Shown here: in pieces, positions 54,179 through 62,482 of the stretch
Numbering within the stretch: position 1 is the stretch's first letter
Layout: each line of letters starts with the position of its first letter
NCBI RefSeq assembly: GCF_014197055.1
Contig: NZ_JACIEW010000001.1
Span: 372,001 to 436,000 of the forward strand
DNA length: 64,000 bases
Direction of reading: 5' to 3'
DNA from: Devosia subaequoris
GTDB taxonomy: Bacteria; Pseudomonadota; Alphaproteobacteria; Rhizobiales; Devosiaceae
Made by a program: the position numbers and the translations under genes
The notes under the pieces: model-generated
The model's database searches: none
What the model was told of the DNA's origin: nothing
Seen by the model: only the letters and a program-made list of their open reading frames with translations

Positions 54179-54960
54179 AGTTCCGAGGCCCGTCCCCGCA
54201 GCCTGCCGAATTGCGTGGCGTGCGCTACTTGTTCACCGATGTCGACGACACGCTGACCACAGGCGGGCGCCTGCTGCCGCAGACCTTCCAGGCGCTCTGG
54301 GACCTGCACGATGCGGGGGTGTCGGTAATCCCGGTGACCGGCGGCTCGGCGGGCTGGTGCGAGCATATGGTGCGGGCATGGCCGGTTGCAGCCGCAATCG
54401 GCGAAAGTGGCGCCTTCTTGATGACCAGCAAAGGCAACACGGCACAGATACAGTTCTGGGAGGACGAGGTGTTGCAGGCGCGGCGACAGCAGCACCATCT
54501 CGAGGCCGTGCGCCCGCTGCTGGGAGAGTTCCGGTTCGCCCATGACCAAAGGCTCAGGGTCGCCGATGTGGCTATAGACATCGTCGGCAAGGCACGATCG
54601 GAGGTCGAAGCGCTGGCACAGCAGATCCGGGAGATCGGCGGAACGGTTGCCATCAGTTCGGTGCACATCAACACCTGGATCGGCGCTTACAACAAGCAGA
54701 CCATGAGCGAGCGCCTGCTAGCTCAATGGGGCATCATGGCACAGGAGATTACCGACACGGTGAGCTTCGTCGGAGACTCACGCAATGACGCGCCCATGTT
54801 CGCGATGGTGACTAAGTCCTTTGGCGTTGCGAACATCGGCCCGGTGCTCGAGCACCTGCCGACGCCGCCACGCTGGATATCCACCGGTGAGGCGGGTATC
54901 GGCTTCGTCGAGATCGCGCAGGCGATCATCGCCGCGCGGACAGCAAGCACGCCGCTATAG
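54175..54960 (+). CDS. HAD-superfamily phosphatase (type IIB)
   Basis: The 261-residue protein starts at a GTG overlapping the DeoR stop by 4 bp. HAD motifs are present: DVDDTLTTGG (motif I), VTGGSAGW (motif II) and GDSRNDAPMFA (motif IV), with a C2B-type cap between. It likely dephosphorylates a small phosphoester; in this operon a glycerol- or sugar-phosphate is the natural guess. It is the last gene of the ugp unit. Confidence 0.88.
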   Translation: MKFRGPSPQPAELRGVRYLFTDVDDTLTTGGRLLPQTFQALWDLHDAGVSVIPVTGGSAGWCEHMVRAWPVAAAIGESGAFLMTSKGNTAQIQFWEDEVLQARRQQHHLEAVRPLLGEFRFAHDQRLRVADVAIDIVGKARSEVEALAQQIREIGGTVAISSVHINTWIGAYNKQTMSERLLAQWGIMAQEITDTVSFVGDSRNDAPMFAMVTKSFGVANIGPVLEHLPTPPRWISTGEAGIGFVEIAQAIIAARTASTPL

Positions 54961-55119
54961 TGGCATAAGCGCCGCTCGACGTTGGCCGCTTGTTCAATAC
55001 CGACCGACGTGCCTGCGTCGGCAGGATGGGGATCGACGCAGGCGCAGAATGCACTACACTTCGTCCTAGAACATTTTGCGTTCACGGTTGCCGTGGGCGG
55101 GACAAGGAGGGAGCAAAGC

Positions 55120-55245
55120 ATGGATCACGAAGAAGACCCCGGGCTCGATTTCATCGAAGGTTTTTCGCTGCTGGCCGGTGCGATCTGGATTATCGGCGCG
55201 CTGCTGCTTGCCGCGATGGTAATGCTGGGGCTAGGGCGAGTCTAA
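55120..55245 (+). CDS. 41-residue single-pass membrane protein
   Basis: The ATG at 55120 has a strong ribosome site (AAGGAGGG, 8 bp spacing). The product starts with an acidic stretch (DHEEDPGLDFIEGF) and has one hydrophobic helix from SLLAGAIWIIGALLLAAMV. The stop overlaps the last codons of the convergent CHASE2-cyclase gene by 4 bp. No family is recognised; small transmembrane proteins often regulate a membrane partner. Confidence 0.65.
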   Translation: MDHEEDPGLDFIEGFSLLAGAIWIIGALLLAAMVMLGLGRV

Positions 55246-57344
55246 GTTTCAGATGCAGAGCTGACGGCTCTGAAATCGTCGCTGCGCTCCAGGCAGGCCG
55301 CATAGAATGTGCCCAGGCGCGCATCCACGGCCAAGGCGGCACGACGGCAGGCATCAAGGCTAAGGGTCGGATCTCCGCCAGTTCTGAGGTGCGTGACCAA
55401 ATCATCATGAGCCGCTTTTAACGTAGCGAAAGCGCCACTTTGACGTATTTTGGCATCGCCGATCAGGATGTGGATTGGCTCGCGTCCGCTCATGCCCTTG
55501 AGCTCGACAGCGCCTGCGGGCAATAGCGCAAGGTCGGCGGCCGCCGCAGCCGTCGTTTCGTTGATCAGTATGTCATAGCCGACCGCGCGGCAGCTTCCTT
55601 CGATGCGGCTGGCGACATTGACCGTATCGCCGATGCAGGAATAGTCGAAGCGCCGCTCAAAACCCATATTGCCGACCAGCGCAGGACCGGTGGCTATCCC
55701 GATACCGATGGCAATGGGCTCATTGCTGGAGGCGTTGAGCTGTTCAAGGGCTTCGCGCATGGACAGCGCGGCCAGACAAGCGCGCGTCGCATGACGCTCG
55801 ACATCGACCGGGGCGTTCCAGAAGGCCATGACGGCATCGCCCATGAACTTATCAATTGTACCCTGCTCAGCAACGATGGCTTGGCCCAGGGCGGCAAAAA
55901 GCCGGTTGAGGATCGCGACCAGCCCGGCCGGTGTGGTGCGCTCGGCGAGCGCGGAGAAATTGCGCACGTCGGAGAACATCACGGTCAGTTCGCGCAGATC
56001 CCCGCCGAGCTTGAGCAGCCGCCCATCGGCCTCGATGCGAGTCAGCAATGACGGTTCGACATAGTGGGCAAAGGCGCGGCGAATACGGCGGCGGTCCGCA
56101 TCGGTAACGGCAAAGCGGAAAAAGGCCATGGCGGCATAGAGCAGCAACGCGCCAAACAGGGCGAAGCTGGGGTCAATCAGCAGATGTGGCTGGGCAAAGG
56201 CCCACCAGCTTGCCGCCAGGAGCAGGCCGGCAATCAATAGCGAAATGACAAGCCCGACAATCGGTCCTGTGATGATTACAGCCAGGACAATCAGCAGCCC
56301 CGCAACAGCGAAAACGACCATCTCCAGCCCGCCGACCCAATCGGCCCGATCAAGGAAAGTGCCGGTCAGCATCTGTTCGAGTGCCTGGGCATGGATGGAC
56401 ACCCCGGGCACGGCCGTCCCCAAGGCACTGGCGCGAATGTCGAGCAGCCCGCTGGCCGATGTGCCGATCAGCACTATGTGTCCGGCGATCTGCGGCGCCA
56501 GGTCACGATAGCCATCGACCAGCAGTTCACGGGCCGGAACATAGATCTCGTCTGGCAGATGGCGATAATAGATCCAGATGCCACCGCTCGGTCCCGTTGG
56601 CACGGCAAAATCGCCAATGCGAAGCTGTTCGACCGTTCCTGCCCCGGAGCTGTCCCCAATCACGACGAGTGTCGACACGCCCAGCGCCACCCGGAGGGCT
56701 TCGGCGGAAAGCGATGGCAGCACCGCATCGCCACTGCGCCAGAGCATGGGCAGGCGGCGCGCCACCCCTGCCCCTTCGCGGTCCAGGCTGGCGACGCCCA
56801 GACCGCGCGCCGCTTGGGCCAGAACCGGCAAGGGCTGGGCGGCGCCGCCCAGGTGCGGCACCTTTGCCAACGGATCGTCGCCCGTCATTGCAAGCCCGGA
56901 TTTAGGCTCCAGACCGACAACGGCAGCGCGCCCACTTTGGGCAAGGGTGAGGACAGTCGGGCCGGCCGACAGCGCATCGGCGAACATTGCATCATAGTCT
57001 TCTCTGCCATCGGCATAGGCCGAGGGCGATAGTCTATCCGGCTCGCTGAACAGCAGGTCGAAAACGACGGCGGCCGCGCCCAGTTCGGTCAGGCGGTCAG
57101 AAATGTCCGCCATGGCCGTTCTTGGCCAGGGCCACTGTCCCTGTTCGGCAAGGGAAGTCTCGTCGATATCGATGATGCGAACGGGCAGGTCGGGTGGAGC
57201 CTCGCGCGGTCGCAATTGCTGGAACAGATCGAAAGTGGTCTCGCGTGCGACCTGCACCGGATATGGATCGGCGGCCCGCAATAGTGTCAATCCGGCAATG
57301 ACCGTCAGGCCGAAGAGCAGTGCAAGCCAGCCGCGCCTGCCCAT
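55242..57344 (-). CDS. CHASE2-domain adenylate cyclase
   Basis: The 700-residue protein has an N-terminal signal-anchor helix, a periplasmic CHASE2 sensor (about 25-330; IDIDETSLAEQGQWPWPR), three membrane helices (about 335-415) and a cytoplasmic class III cyclase domain (about 440-620). Metal-binding Asp residues are in VMFSDVRNFS and FMGDAVMAFW; the adenine-specifying Lys is in TIDKFMGD. GDTVNVASRIE carries the transition-state Asn and Arg. It makes cAMP in response to an unknown periplasmic signal. It is 4 bp downstream of the AraC gene on the same strand. Confidence 0.93.
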   Translation of the reverse strand: MGRRGWLALLFGLTVIAGLTLLRAADPYPVQVARETTFDLFQQLRPREAPPDLPVRIIDIDETSLAEQGQWPWPRTAMADISDRLTELGAAAVVFDLLFSEPDRLSPSAYADGREDYDAMFADALSAGPTVLTLAQSGRAAVVGLEPKSGLAMTGDDPLAKVPHLGGAAQPLPVLAQAARGLGVASLDREGAGVARRLPMLWRSGDAVLPSLSAEALRVALGVSTLVVIGDSSGAGTVEQLRIGDFAVPTGPSGGIWIYYRHLPDEIYVPARELLVDGYRDLAPQIAGHIVLIGTSASGLLDIRASALGTAVPGVSIHAQALEQMLTGTFLDRADWVGGLEMVVFAVAGLLIVLAVIITGPIVGLVISLLIAGLLLAASWWAFAQPHLLIDPSFALFGALLLYAAMAFFRFAVTDADRRRIRRAFAHYVEPSLLTRIEADGRLLKLGGDLRELTVMFSDVRNFSALAERTTPAGLVAILNRLFAALGQAIVAEQGTIDKFMGDAVMAFWNAPVDVERHATRACLAALSMREALEQLNASSNEPIAIGIGIATGPALVGNMGFERRFDYSCIGDTVNVASRIEGSCRAVGYDILINETTAAAAADLALLPAGAVELKGMSGREPIHILIGDAKIRQSGAFATLKAAHDDLVTHLRTGGDPTLSLDACRRAALAVDARLGTFYAACLERSDDFRAVSSASET

Positions 57345-57347
57345 GCC

Positions 57348-58241
57348 CTAGTTGTACCGGCTGTCGGCCACGATGGGGCGCTCGCGCACCTCGCGGCGGA
57401 AGTCACTGGGGGACATGCCCGATATCTTGCGGAAAGACTTGTTGAAGGCGCTGAGCGAGCCAAATCCGCTATCCATGGCAACGGCGAGAACGCTGGTCTC
57501 ATCACGCATCAGCAGCGCCTGGGCATAGGAGAGACGCATGAGGTTGATGTAATCATTCAGCGTCATGCCGGTGCATCTCTTGAATACGGTCATGGCGTAT
57601 TTGGGATGGATGTCGGCGGCCACCGCGATATCTACCGAATCGATCTCCTCGCGGAAATTGTCAGCGATGAAATCGCAGATGCGGACCACGATAGGGGACG
57701 TATGCTGGTCGAGCCCGCCATTGTCGGAGACCGGTCGGGTTTCGGGCAGTAGGCAATAGGGCGAGAAGCGCAGCCGTTCGATGCGCAACAGGAGTTCGTC
57801 GACGGCAAGGCTGGCTTTCATCGGATCGCCGGAGCGGGCGTAGTCTACCCAGCGCTCGAAATTGATCGGGTCGGCCGCGTCGGTCGCATTGGATACAAGG
57901 GTCGCCCCCTGCATCAAACGGGCCTGAACGTCTGCCGGCAGACGGAGGCGGAAGAAATGGACCAGTGGCAAGTGCCCGCCGGCATAGACAAGGTCCGCGG
58001 ACGCATCATCGAGGCGATGGGGCTGTCCGCCCCAGAACAGGGCAAAATCCCCAGCCTCGAAGCGCGCTTCATGCCCCGCCATATGGTAGTGCGCCCAGCC
58101 GCGCACGACATAGTTGACCTCGACCTGCGCGTGCCAATGGTCCGCCCGCATCAGGCGTGGCGTGGTATGAAACATCTGCAGCGCCGTCGGCAGGCGTTCA
58201 ACGCCATTGGGACGAGGCTCGTAAAAAAGGCCAGTATCCAT
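57348..58241 (-). CDS. AraC-family transcriptional regulator
   Basis: The 297-residue protein has an N-terminal cupin-like sensor (ADHWHAQVEVNYVVRG) and a C-terminal pair of AraC HTH motifs (VDIAVAADIHPKYAMTVFKR and AMDSGFGSLSAFNKSFRKI). The ATG at 58241 was chosen over 58373 because the extra residues lack similarity. It is divergent from the Gfo-AKR fusion and resembles MelR/RhaR-type sugar regulators, so it probably controls that gene. Confidence 0.9.
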   Translation of the reverse strand: MDTGLFYEPRPNGVERLPTALQMFHTTPRLMRADHWHAQVEVNYVVRGWAHYHMAGHEARFEAGDFALFWGGQPHRLDDASADLVYAGGHLPLVHFFRLRLPADVQARLMQGATLVSNATDAADPINFERWVDYARSGDPMKASLAVDELLLRIERLRFSPYCLLPETRPVSDNGGLDQHTSPIVVRICDFIADNFREEIDSVDIAVAADIHPKYAMTVFKRCTGMTLNDYINLMRLSYAQALLMRDETSVLAVAMDSGFGSLSAFNKSFRKISGMSPSDFRREVRERPIVADSRYN

Positions 58242-58261
58242 CTTACTTTCCGCCCGGTCCG

Positions 58262-58282
58262 CATACCCGAAATCGGGGTATG
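58262..58282. promoter_or_regulatory. Near-perfect inverted repeat in the AraC/fusion-gene promoter
   Basis: CATACCCGA and TCGGGGTATG form an inverted repeat with one extra G in the right arm, 20 bp upstream of the AraC start. It may be a binding site for this or another regulator. Confidence 0.35.
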
Positions 58283-58462
58283 CCACTTGCGGGCGCGCTA
58301 ACTTAGAAATCACTTGGCGCAAGAGCAATTGAAAAGCTTGTCTTTGGACAGGCCGTTCGCGCCTGCCGGGCATAAGCCCGCAAGAATTTTTGGATTGAGC
58401 ATCGGGACCGCCCGAAAATGGCGTCGAATTTCTCGACCTGATGCTCTGGTGAGGAAGACTAC

Positions 58463-60469
58463 ATGACCGACAAGAAAATCCGCTGGGGCATCATTGGTCC
58501 GGGCAGCATTGCAAAGGCCTTTCGTGGCGGCCTAAACGACAGCCAGCACGGCGTGCTGGCGGCCATTGCGACGCGCAATCCGGACCGGCCGGGCCTCCAG
58601 GAGACCTTCCCCGAAGCGCGCATTGTGCATGGGTATGAGGCGCTGCTGGCGGACAAGGAGATCGACGCGGTCTATATTGCTGTGCCCCATACCGGCCACG
58701 CCGAATGGGCTATCAAGGCAGCCGAGGCCGGCAAGCACGTGCTGGTGGAGAAGCCGCTTGCGCTGTCCGCCCATGAGGCAGACGCGGTGTTCCACGCCCA
58801 TCGCAAGGCTGGCACCTTCGCGGGCGAGGCGTTCATGTATCGCGTGCATCCGCAGGCGGCCAAGCTGATCGAACTGATCCAGTCCGGCGCCATCGGCGAC
58901 GTTCGCATGATCCAGTCGAGCTTCGGCTTCTCCATGGGCAAATTTCAGCCCGAGCATCGCCTGTTTGCATCGGCGCTGGCTGGCGGCGGCATCATGGATG
59001 TCGGCTGCTATCCGGTTTCCATGGCGCGACTGATTGCCGGGACAGCCATCGGCAAACCCTTTGCCGATCCGGTAAAGGTTTCAGGAGCCGCGACGCTCAA
59101 TGCAGAAGGCACGGACGACTGGGCCACGGCCATGTTGAGCTTCGAGAATGGCATTGTGGCGCAGGTCAGTTGCGCGGTGATGGCCAATCTCGACAATGTG
59201 CTGCGCATTCATGGCTCGGAGGGGCGCATCGAAGTTCCCGATTTCTGGTTCGCCAATGGCGACCGTGACCAGGGGCTGGGCCGCATCGACATTATCAAGG
59301 GCGGCCAGACCGAAACCATCAGCGTCGGGGCCGAACCACATCTCTATTCCTACGAGGCAGAAGCCGCATCGCTGGCCATTCTCGCGGGCAAGACAGAATT
59401 TGACGCGCCCGGGATGAGCTGGAACGACACGCTGGGCAATCTGCGGGTACTCGACAAGTGGCGGGCGGATGCCGGAATAGAGTTCTCGGTTGAGAAATCG
59501 GTCAACCGCGTCAACACGCTGGACAATCGCCCGCTTGGCGCCAATCAGGGCATCATTCCGAAGCGCACCATTCCAGGCCTCGAAAAGCAGGCTTCGGCCG
59601 TGGCATTGGGCTTTGAGGACTTCAAGACCTTCTCGTCAGGCGCAATCCTGCTGGACGCTTTCTGGGAAAAGGGCGGCAATATCTTCGATACCGCCTTTAT
59701 CTATGGCGGAGGCTATACCGAAAAGCTCTGGGGCGAGTGGCAGAAGCGGAGCGGGGTGCGCGAACAGGCCGTGCTGATCGGCAAGGGCGCGCACTCGCCC
59801 CTGGTCTATCCCGATGTGATCGCCAAGCAGCTTACCCAATCCCTGGACAGGCTGCAGACCGACTATCTCGACATCTACTTCATGCATCGTGACAATCTCG
59901 ACGTGCCGGTAGGGGAGTTTGTCGACGCCATGGATGCCGAGGTGAAGGCTGGCCGCATTCGCGGGCCTTATGGCGGATCGAACTGGACCAAGGAGCGGAT
60001 GGATGAGGCGATTGCCTATGCCAATGCCAATGGCAAGACCGCCCCACAGGCCCTGAGCAACAATTTCGCCCTGGCCGAAATGATCAGCCCCATCTGGGCT
60101 GGTTGCGTCACCGCTGCGACACCAGATTTCAAACAGTGGTTGATCGACCGTCAGGTGACGAACTTCTCTTGGTCGAGTCAGGCGCGCGGCTTCTTCACCG
60201 ACTTTGCCGGTCGTGATAGGCGGGACAATGAGGAACTGGTGCGCTGCTGGTACAACGACCAGAATTTCGGTCGTCGCGATCGCGCCATCGAGTTGGGCAA
60301 TGAACTCGGTCACTCGCCGATCCACATCGCGCTGGCCTACGTGCTCGCACAGCCCTTCCCCAGCGTACCGCTGATCGGGCCGCGCCGGCTGCTGGAGCTG
60401 GAAGACAGCCTTAAGGCCTTTGAGATCAAGCTGACACCCGAGCAGGTGCGCTGGCTGGAACAGGGCTGA
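58463..60469 (+). CDS. Fused Gfo/Idh/MocA dehydrogenase and aldo/keto reductase
   Basis: The 668-residue protein joins two oxidoreductases. Residues 1-340 are a Gfo/Idh/MocA enzyme: IIGPGSIAKAF at the NAD site, the catalytic EKP motif (96-98) in VLVEKPLAL, and GGGIMDVGCYP. Residues 355-668 are an aldo/keto reductase with Asp and Tyr in FDTAFIYGGG (about 408-413), Lys in IGKGAH (about 440) and His in YFMHRDN (about 474). Such a chain could oxidise and then re-reduce a sugar with internal cofactor exchange. GAGGAAG precedes the ATG. It is divergent from an AraC regulator and ends at a strong terminator. Confidence 0.9.
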   Translation: MTDKKIRWGIIGPGSIAKAFRGGLNDSQHGVLAAIATRNPDRPGLQETFPEARIVHGYEALLADKEIDAVYIAVPHTGHAEWAIKAAEAGKHVLVEKPLALSAHEADAVFHAHRKAGTFAGEAFMYRVHPQAAKLIELIQSGAIGDVRMIQSSFGFSMGKFQPEHRLFASALAGGGIMDVGCYPVSMARLIAGTAIGKPFADPVKVSGAATLNAEGTDDWATAMLSFENGIVAQVSCAVMANLDNVLRIHGSEGRIEVPDFWFANGDRDQGLGRIDIIKGGQTETISVGAEPHLYSYEAEAASLAILAGKTEFDAPGMSWNDTLGNLRVLDKWRADAGIEFSVEKSVNRVNTLDNRPLGANQGIIPKRTIPGLEKQASAVALGFEDFKTFSSGAILLDAFWEKGGNIFDTAFIYGGGYTEKLWGEWQKRSGVREQAVLIGKGAHSPLVYPDVIAKQLTQSLDRLQTDYLDIYFMHRDNLDVPVGEFVDAMDAEVKAGRIRGPYGGSNWTKERMDEAIAYANANGKTAPQALSNNFALAEMISPIWAGCVTAATPDFKQWLIDRQVTNFSWSSQARGFFTDFAGRDRRDNEELVRCWYNDQNFGRRDRAIELGNELGHSPIHIALAYVLAQPFPSVPLIGPRRLLELEDSLKAFEIKLTPEQVRWLEQG

Positions 60470-60480
60470 CAATCGAAAAA

Positions 60481-60502
60481 GGCCCCGGAGCGATCCGGGG
60501 CC
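60481..60502. terminator. Bidirectional terminator after the fusion gene and MFS gene
   Basis: GGCCCCGGA (60481-60489) pairs with TCCGGGGCC (60494-60502), preceded by AAAAA and followed by TTTCTT. It lies between converging genes. Confidence 0.88.
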
Positions 60503-60507
60503 TTTCT

Positions 60508-61923
60508 TCAGCCTTCGGCGAATTGGGCGATGGGTGTGGTTTTCGCGAGGTGAACCATGCGCAATGCCGCCAGCCAAGCCAATACGGCAAAACTCACAGC
60601 CATGAAGAACAACGGAACGATGGCGACCAGGATTTCGGCTTCGCCACTGGCCTGGGCATAGCCGGCCGCGTTGGCGGCGACGCCGGCCAGTGCAGCACCC
60701 AGCGCATTGCCTGCGGACTGTGTGGTCGGCAAAAGCGCCGAAGTGCGGTCGCGCTCTGCGTCGGTACTGGCCTCCATGATGGTGAGCATGATGTAACCAT
60801 TGGAAATCCCAAATCCCATGCCGCTGGCAAACTGGCCGACGATCAGGATCGGTAACTGGTTGGTTTCCAATGCAAGCAGGACAGCTAGCAGGCCGAGCGC
60901 CAGCAGCATTGGACCGGTACGGATCAGGATGCGCCGGGTGGCGCGCTTGCGCACATTGGCGACGGTGACTGACGAGCAGCTCCAGCCAACCGCCATGACC
61001 GCGCCAAGCGCCGCGGCCTGGGTCGGGCCATAGCCCCAGAGCTGCTGTAACAGCAGAACCAGATAGACCGCTGTGGCCGCTCCGGCGATTGGCATGAGCA
61101 GGAAAAGCCACAGACCCGAACCAACAGCGGTCTTGAGCGAAAACGCATCTGGCGGCATCAGGCGCTCTGCGCTGCGCCGGTCCATCCAGACGGCGGCCAC
61201 CAGGGCAATTGCCGCCCCCATCAACAACAATGCCGCTGATGCCGGCGGAGCGATGGCCGCCAGCGCCACCAGCATGGTGCCAGCGCCAATCGCCGCCAGG
61301 CGCAAGCCGGGAAAGCCGGATGAACCGGCGATCTTTTGATTGGCCGGTACCACCAGAAGCACCATGACTCCAAAGATCAAGACCAGCGGCACGTTGATGA
61401 GAAAGGCGGCGCGCCAGGAAATCAACTCCGTAAGAGCCCCTGCCCCGGCAGGGCCGCCAAAGGCCGCAACGGCCCAGACAATGGCCTGCATGCCGAAGAC
61501 CTTGGGCACCAGACGGCTGGGGAAGAGTTCGGGAATGAGCGCGAAGCAGAGGGCAGCGACGACACCTTCGCCAAGACCCTGCACGGCGCGGCCGACCAGC
61601 ACCTGAGGCATCCCCCCGGCACTTGCAGCGATTAGCGTGCCCAGCAGGAAGACGCTGGCCAGGCCAATCAGCGCGAACCTGGAGCCCAGCCGCCGCTTGA
61701 TCAAAGCTGCGGCTGCACCGCCTACAATGGCAAAAACCAGGTAGAGCGTGGTGGCCCAGGAAATTACCTCGATGCCGCCCAGTTCCTGAACCGCCGAGGG
61801 CAATGCGGTGGCAGACAGGAAGACGTTGAAGGCAAAGAGCGAGACGCCCAGGGCCAGGATCGTGGTGACCGAAAGATAGCGGGGCCCAAAAATCTCGGCC
61901 CACCGACCATCGACTGTGTCGGA
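60508..61923 (-). CDS. MFS transporter (drug-efflux type)
   Basis: The 471-residue protein from the ATG at 61923 has about 14 hydrophobic segments, consistent with a DHA2-like carrier. Motif-like segments include AALIKRRLGSRFALIG (motif A) and GRAVQGLGEGVVAA. It probably exports a hydrophobic compound. A large perfect palindrome (61936-61967) lies immediately upstream; no TetR or MarR gene is next to it. A TTG at 61947 would add 8 residues but lies within the palindrome. Confidence 0.88.
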   Translation of the reverse strand, partial: SDTVDGRWAEIFGPRYLSVTTILALGVSLFAFNVFLSATALPSAVQELGGIEVISWATTLYLVFAIVGGAAAALIKRRLGSRFALIGLASVFLLGTLIAASAGGMPQVLVGRAVQGLGEGVVAALCFALIPELFPSRLVPKVFGMQAIVWAVAAFGGPAGAGALTELISWRAAFLINVPLVLIFGVMVLLVVPANQKIAGSSGFPGLRLAAIGAGTMLVALAAIAPPASAALLLMGAAIALVAAVWMDRRSAERLMPPDAFSLKTAVGSGLWLFLLMPIAGAATAVYLVLLLQQLWGYGPTQAAALGAVMAVGWSCSSVTVANVRKRATRRILIRTGPMLLALGLLAVLLALETNQLPILIVGQFASGMGFGISNGYIMLTIMEASTDAERDRTSALLPTTQSAGNALGAALAGVAANAAGYAQASGEAEILVAIVPLFFMAVSFAVLAWLAALRMVHLAKTTPIAQFAEG

Positions 61924-61935
61924 CATGACTGAATT

Positions 61936-61967
61936 CCAATTAAACAAGACATCCCTTGTTTAATTGG
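61936..61967. promoter_or_regulatory. 32-bp palindromic operator upstream of the MFS gene
   Basis: CCAATTAAACAAG (61936-61948) and CTTGTTTAATTGG (61955-61967) are a perfect 13-bp inverted repeat with a 6-bp spacer, ending 13 bp before the MFS ATG. The form suits a TetR- or MarR-family repressor. Confidence 0.75.
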
Positions 61968-62189
61968 ATCTGCGGTGGTTGCCAATAGAAATTGTTCTTC
62001 ACCTCGGTCAGGCGTGGCAGTTGCGCGCGCGCCTTGGCGAGGCGTCAGCGCTGGTCCACCGCCCTACCCCTGTCGGACAGCAAGCAGAGGCGGACGAATA
62101 ACGATGCGAACAGAACATTGCCGGTTCCGTTCGAGGACAGATTTTTCCTGTCGTTGGTGACCCGCGCACAGTTACACCCTTGTGCTTAC

Positions 62190-62218
62190 TTGCACCCGGC
62201 GCGCCCTTGCCCTAGATG
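62190..62218 (+). promoter_or_regulatory. Probable promoter of the ribN transcript
   Basis: TTGCAC (62190-62195), a 17-bp spacer and TAGATG (62213-62218) would start transcription near 62225, just before the riboswitch. The rest of the region from 61968 to 62189 shows no gene. Confidence 0.4.
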
Positions 62219-62242
62219 TCGCAGTGCAGGTTCACCTGCATT

Positions 62243-62379
62243 GTTCTCAGGGCGGGGTGTAATTCCCCACCGGCGGTAAAGGCAGTAATGCCAAGCCCGC
62301 GAGCGCTCCCAGAGGTCGGGAGGTCAGCAGATCCGGTGTAATTCCGGAGCCGACGGTCATAGTCCGGATGAAAGAGAAC
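62243..62379 (+). ncRNA. FMN riboswitch (RFN element)
   Basis: The conserved RFN blocks are all present: TTCTCAGGGCGGGGTG, CCCCACCGGCGGTAA, AGCCCGCGAGCG, GGTCAGCAGATCCGGTG, ATTCCGGAGCCGACGG, and TAGTCCGGATGAAAGAGAA. It senses flavin mononucleotide and lies 103 bp upstream of a DMT transporter, as expected for riboflavin uptake control. Confidence 0.97.
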
Positions 62380-62435
62380 GGGATCAACGCCGTTGCCGGC
62401 GTGCGTGGCCATTTGGCTGCGCACAATTCTGGCAT

Positions 62436-62480
62436 GTCGTCTCCCGTAACCCTGAGGAAACTGGTTACGGAAAGGACGAC
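62436..62480 (+). promoter_or_regulatory. Predicted ribosome-site-sequestering hairpin of the ribN riboswitch
   Basis: GTCGTC (62436-62441) pairs with GACGAC (62475-62480), and CCGTAACC (62444-62451) with GGTTACGG (62463-62470). The Shine-Dalgarno AAAGGA (62471-62476), 6 bp before the ATG, lies in the internal loop and outer stem. There is no T tract, so translational rather than transcriptional control is suggested. Confidence 0.65.
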
Positions 62481-62482
62481 AG

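Noticed and set aside
59636..61939. Minus-strand frame (767 codons) across the fusion gene and MFS gene
   Set aside because: It is frame-shifted relative to the MFS gene and antisense to the Gfo-AKR fusion; it also crosses a strong terminator.
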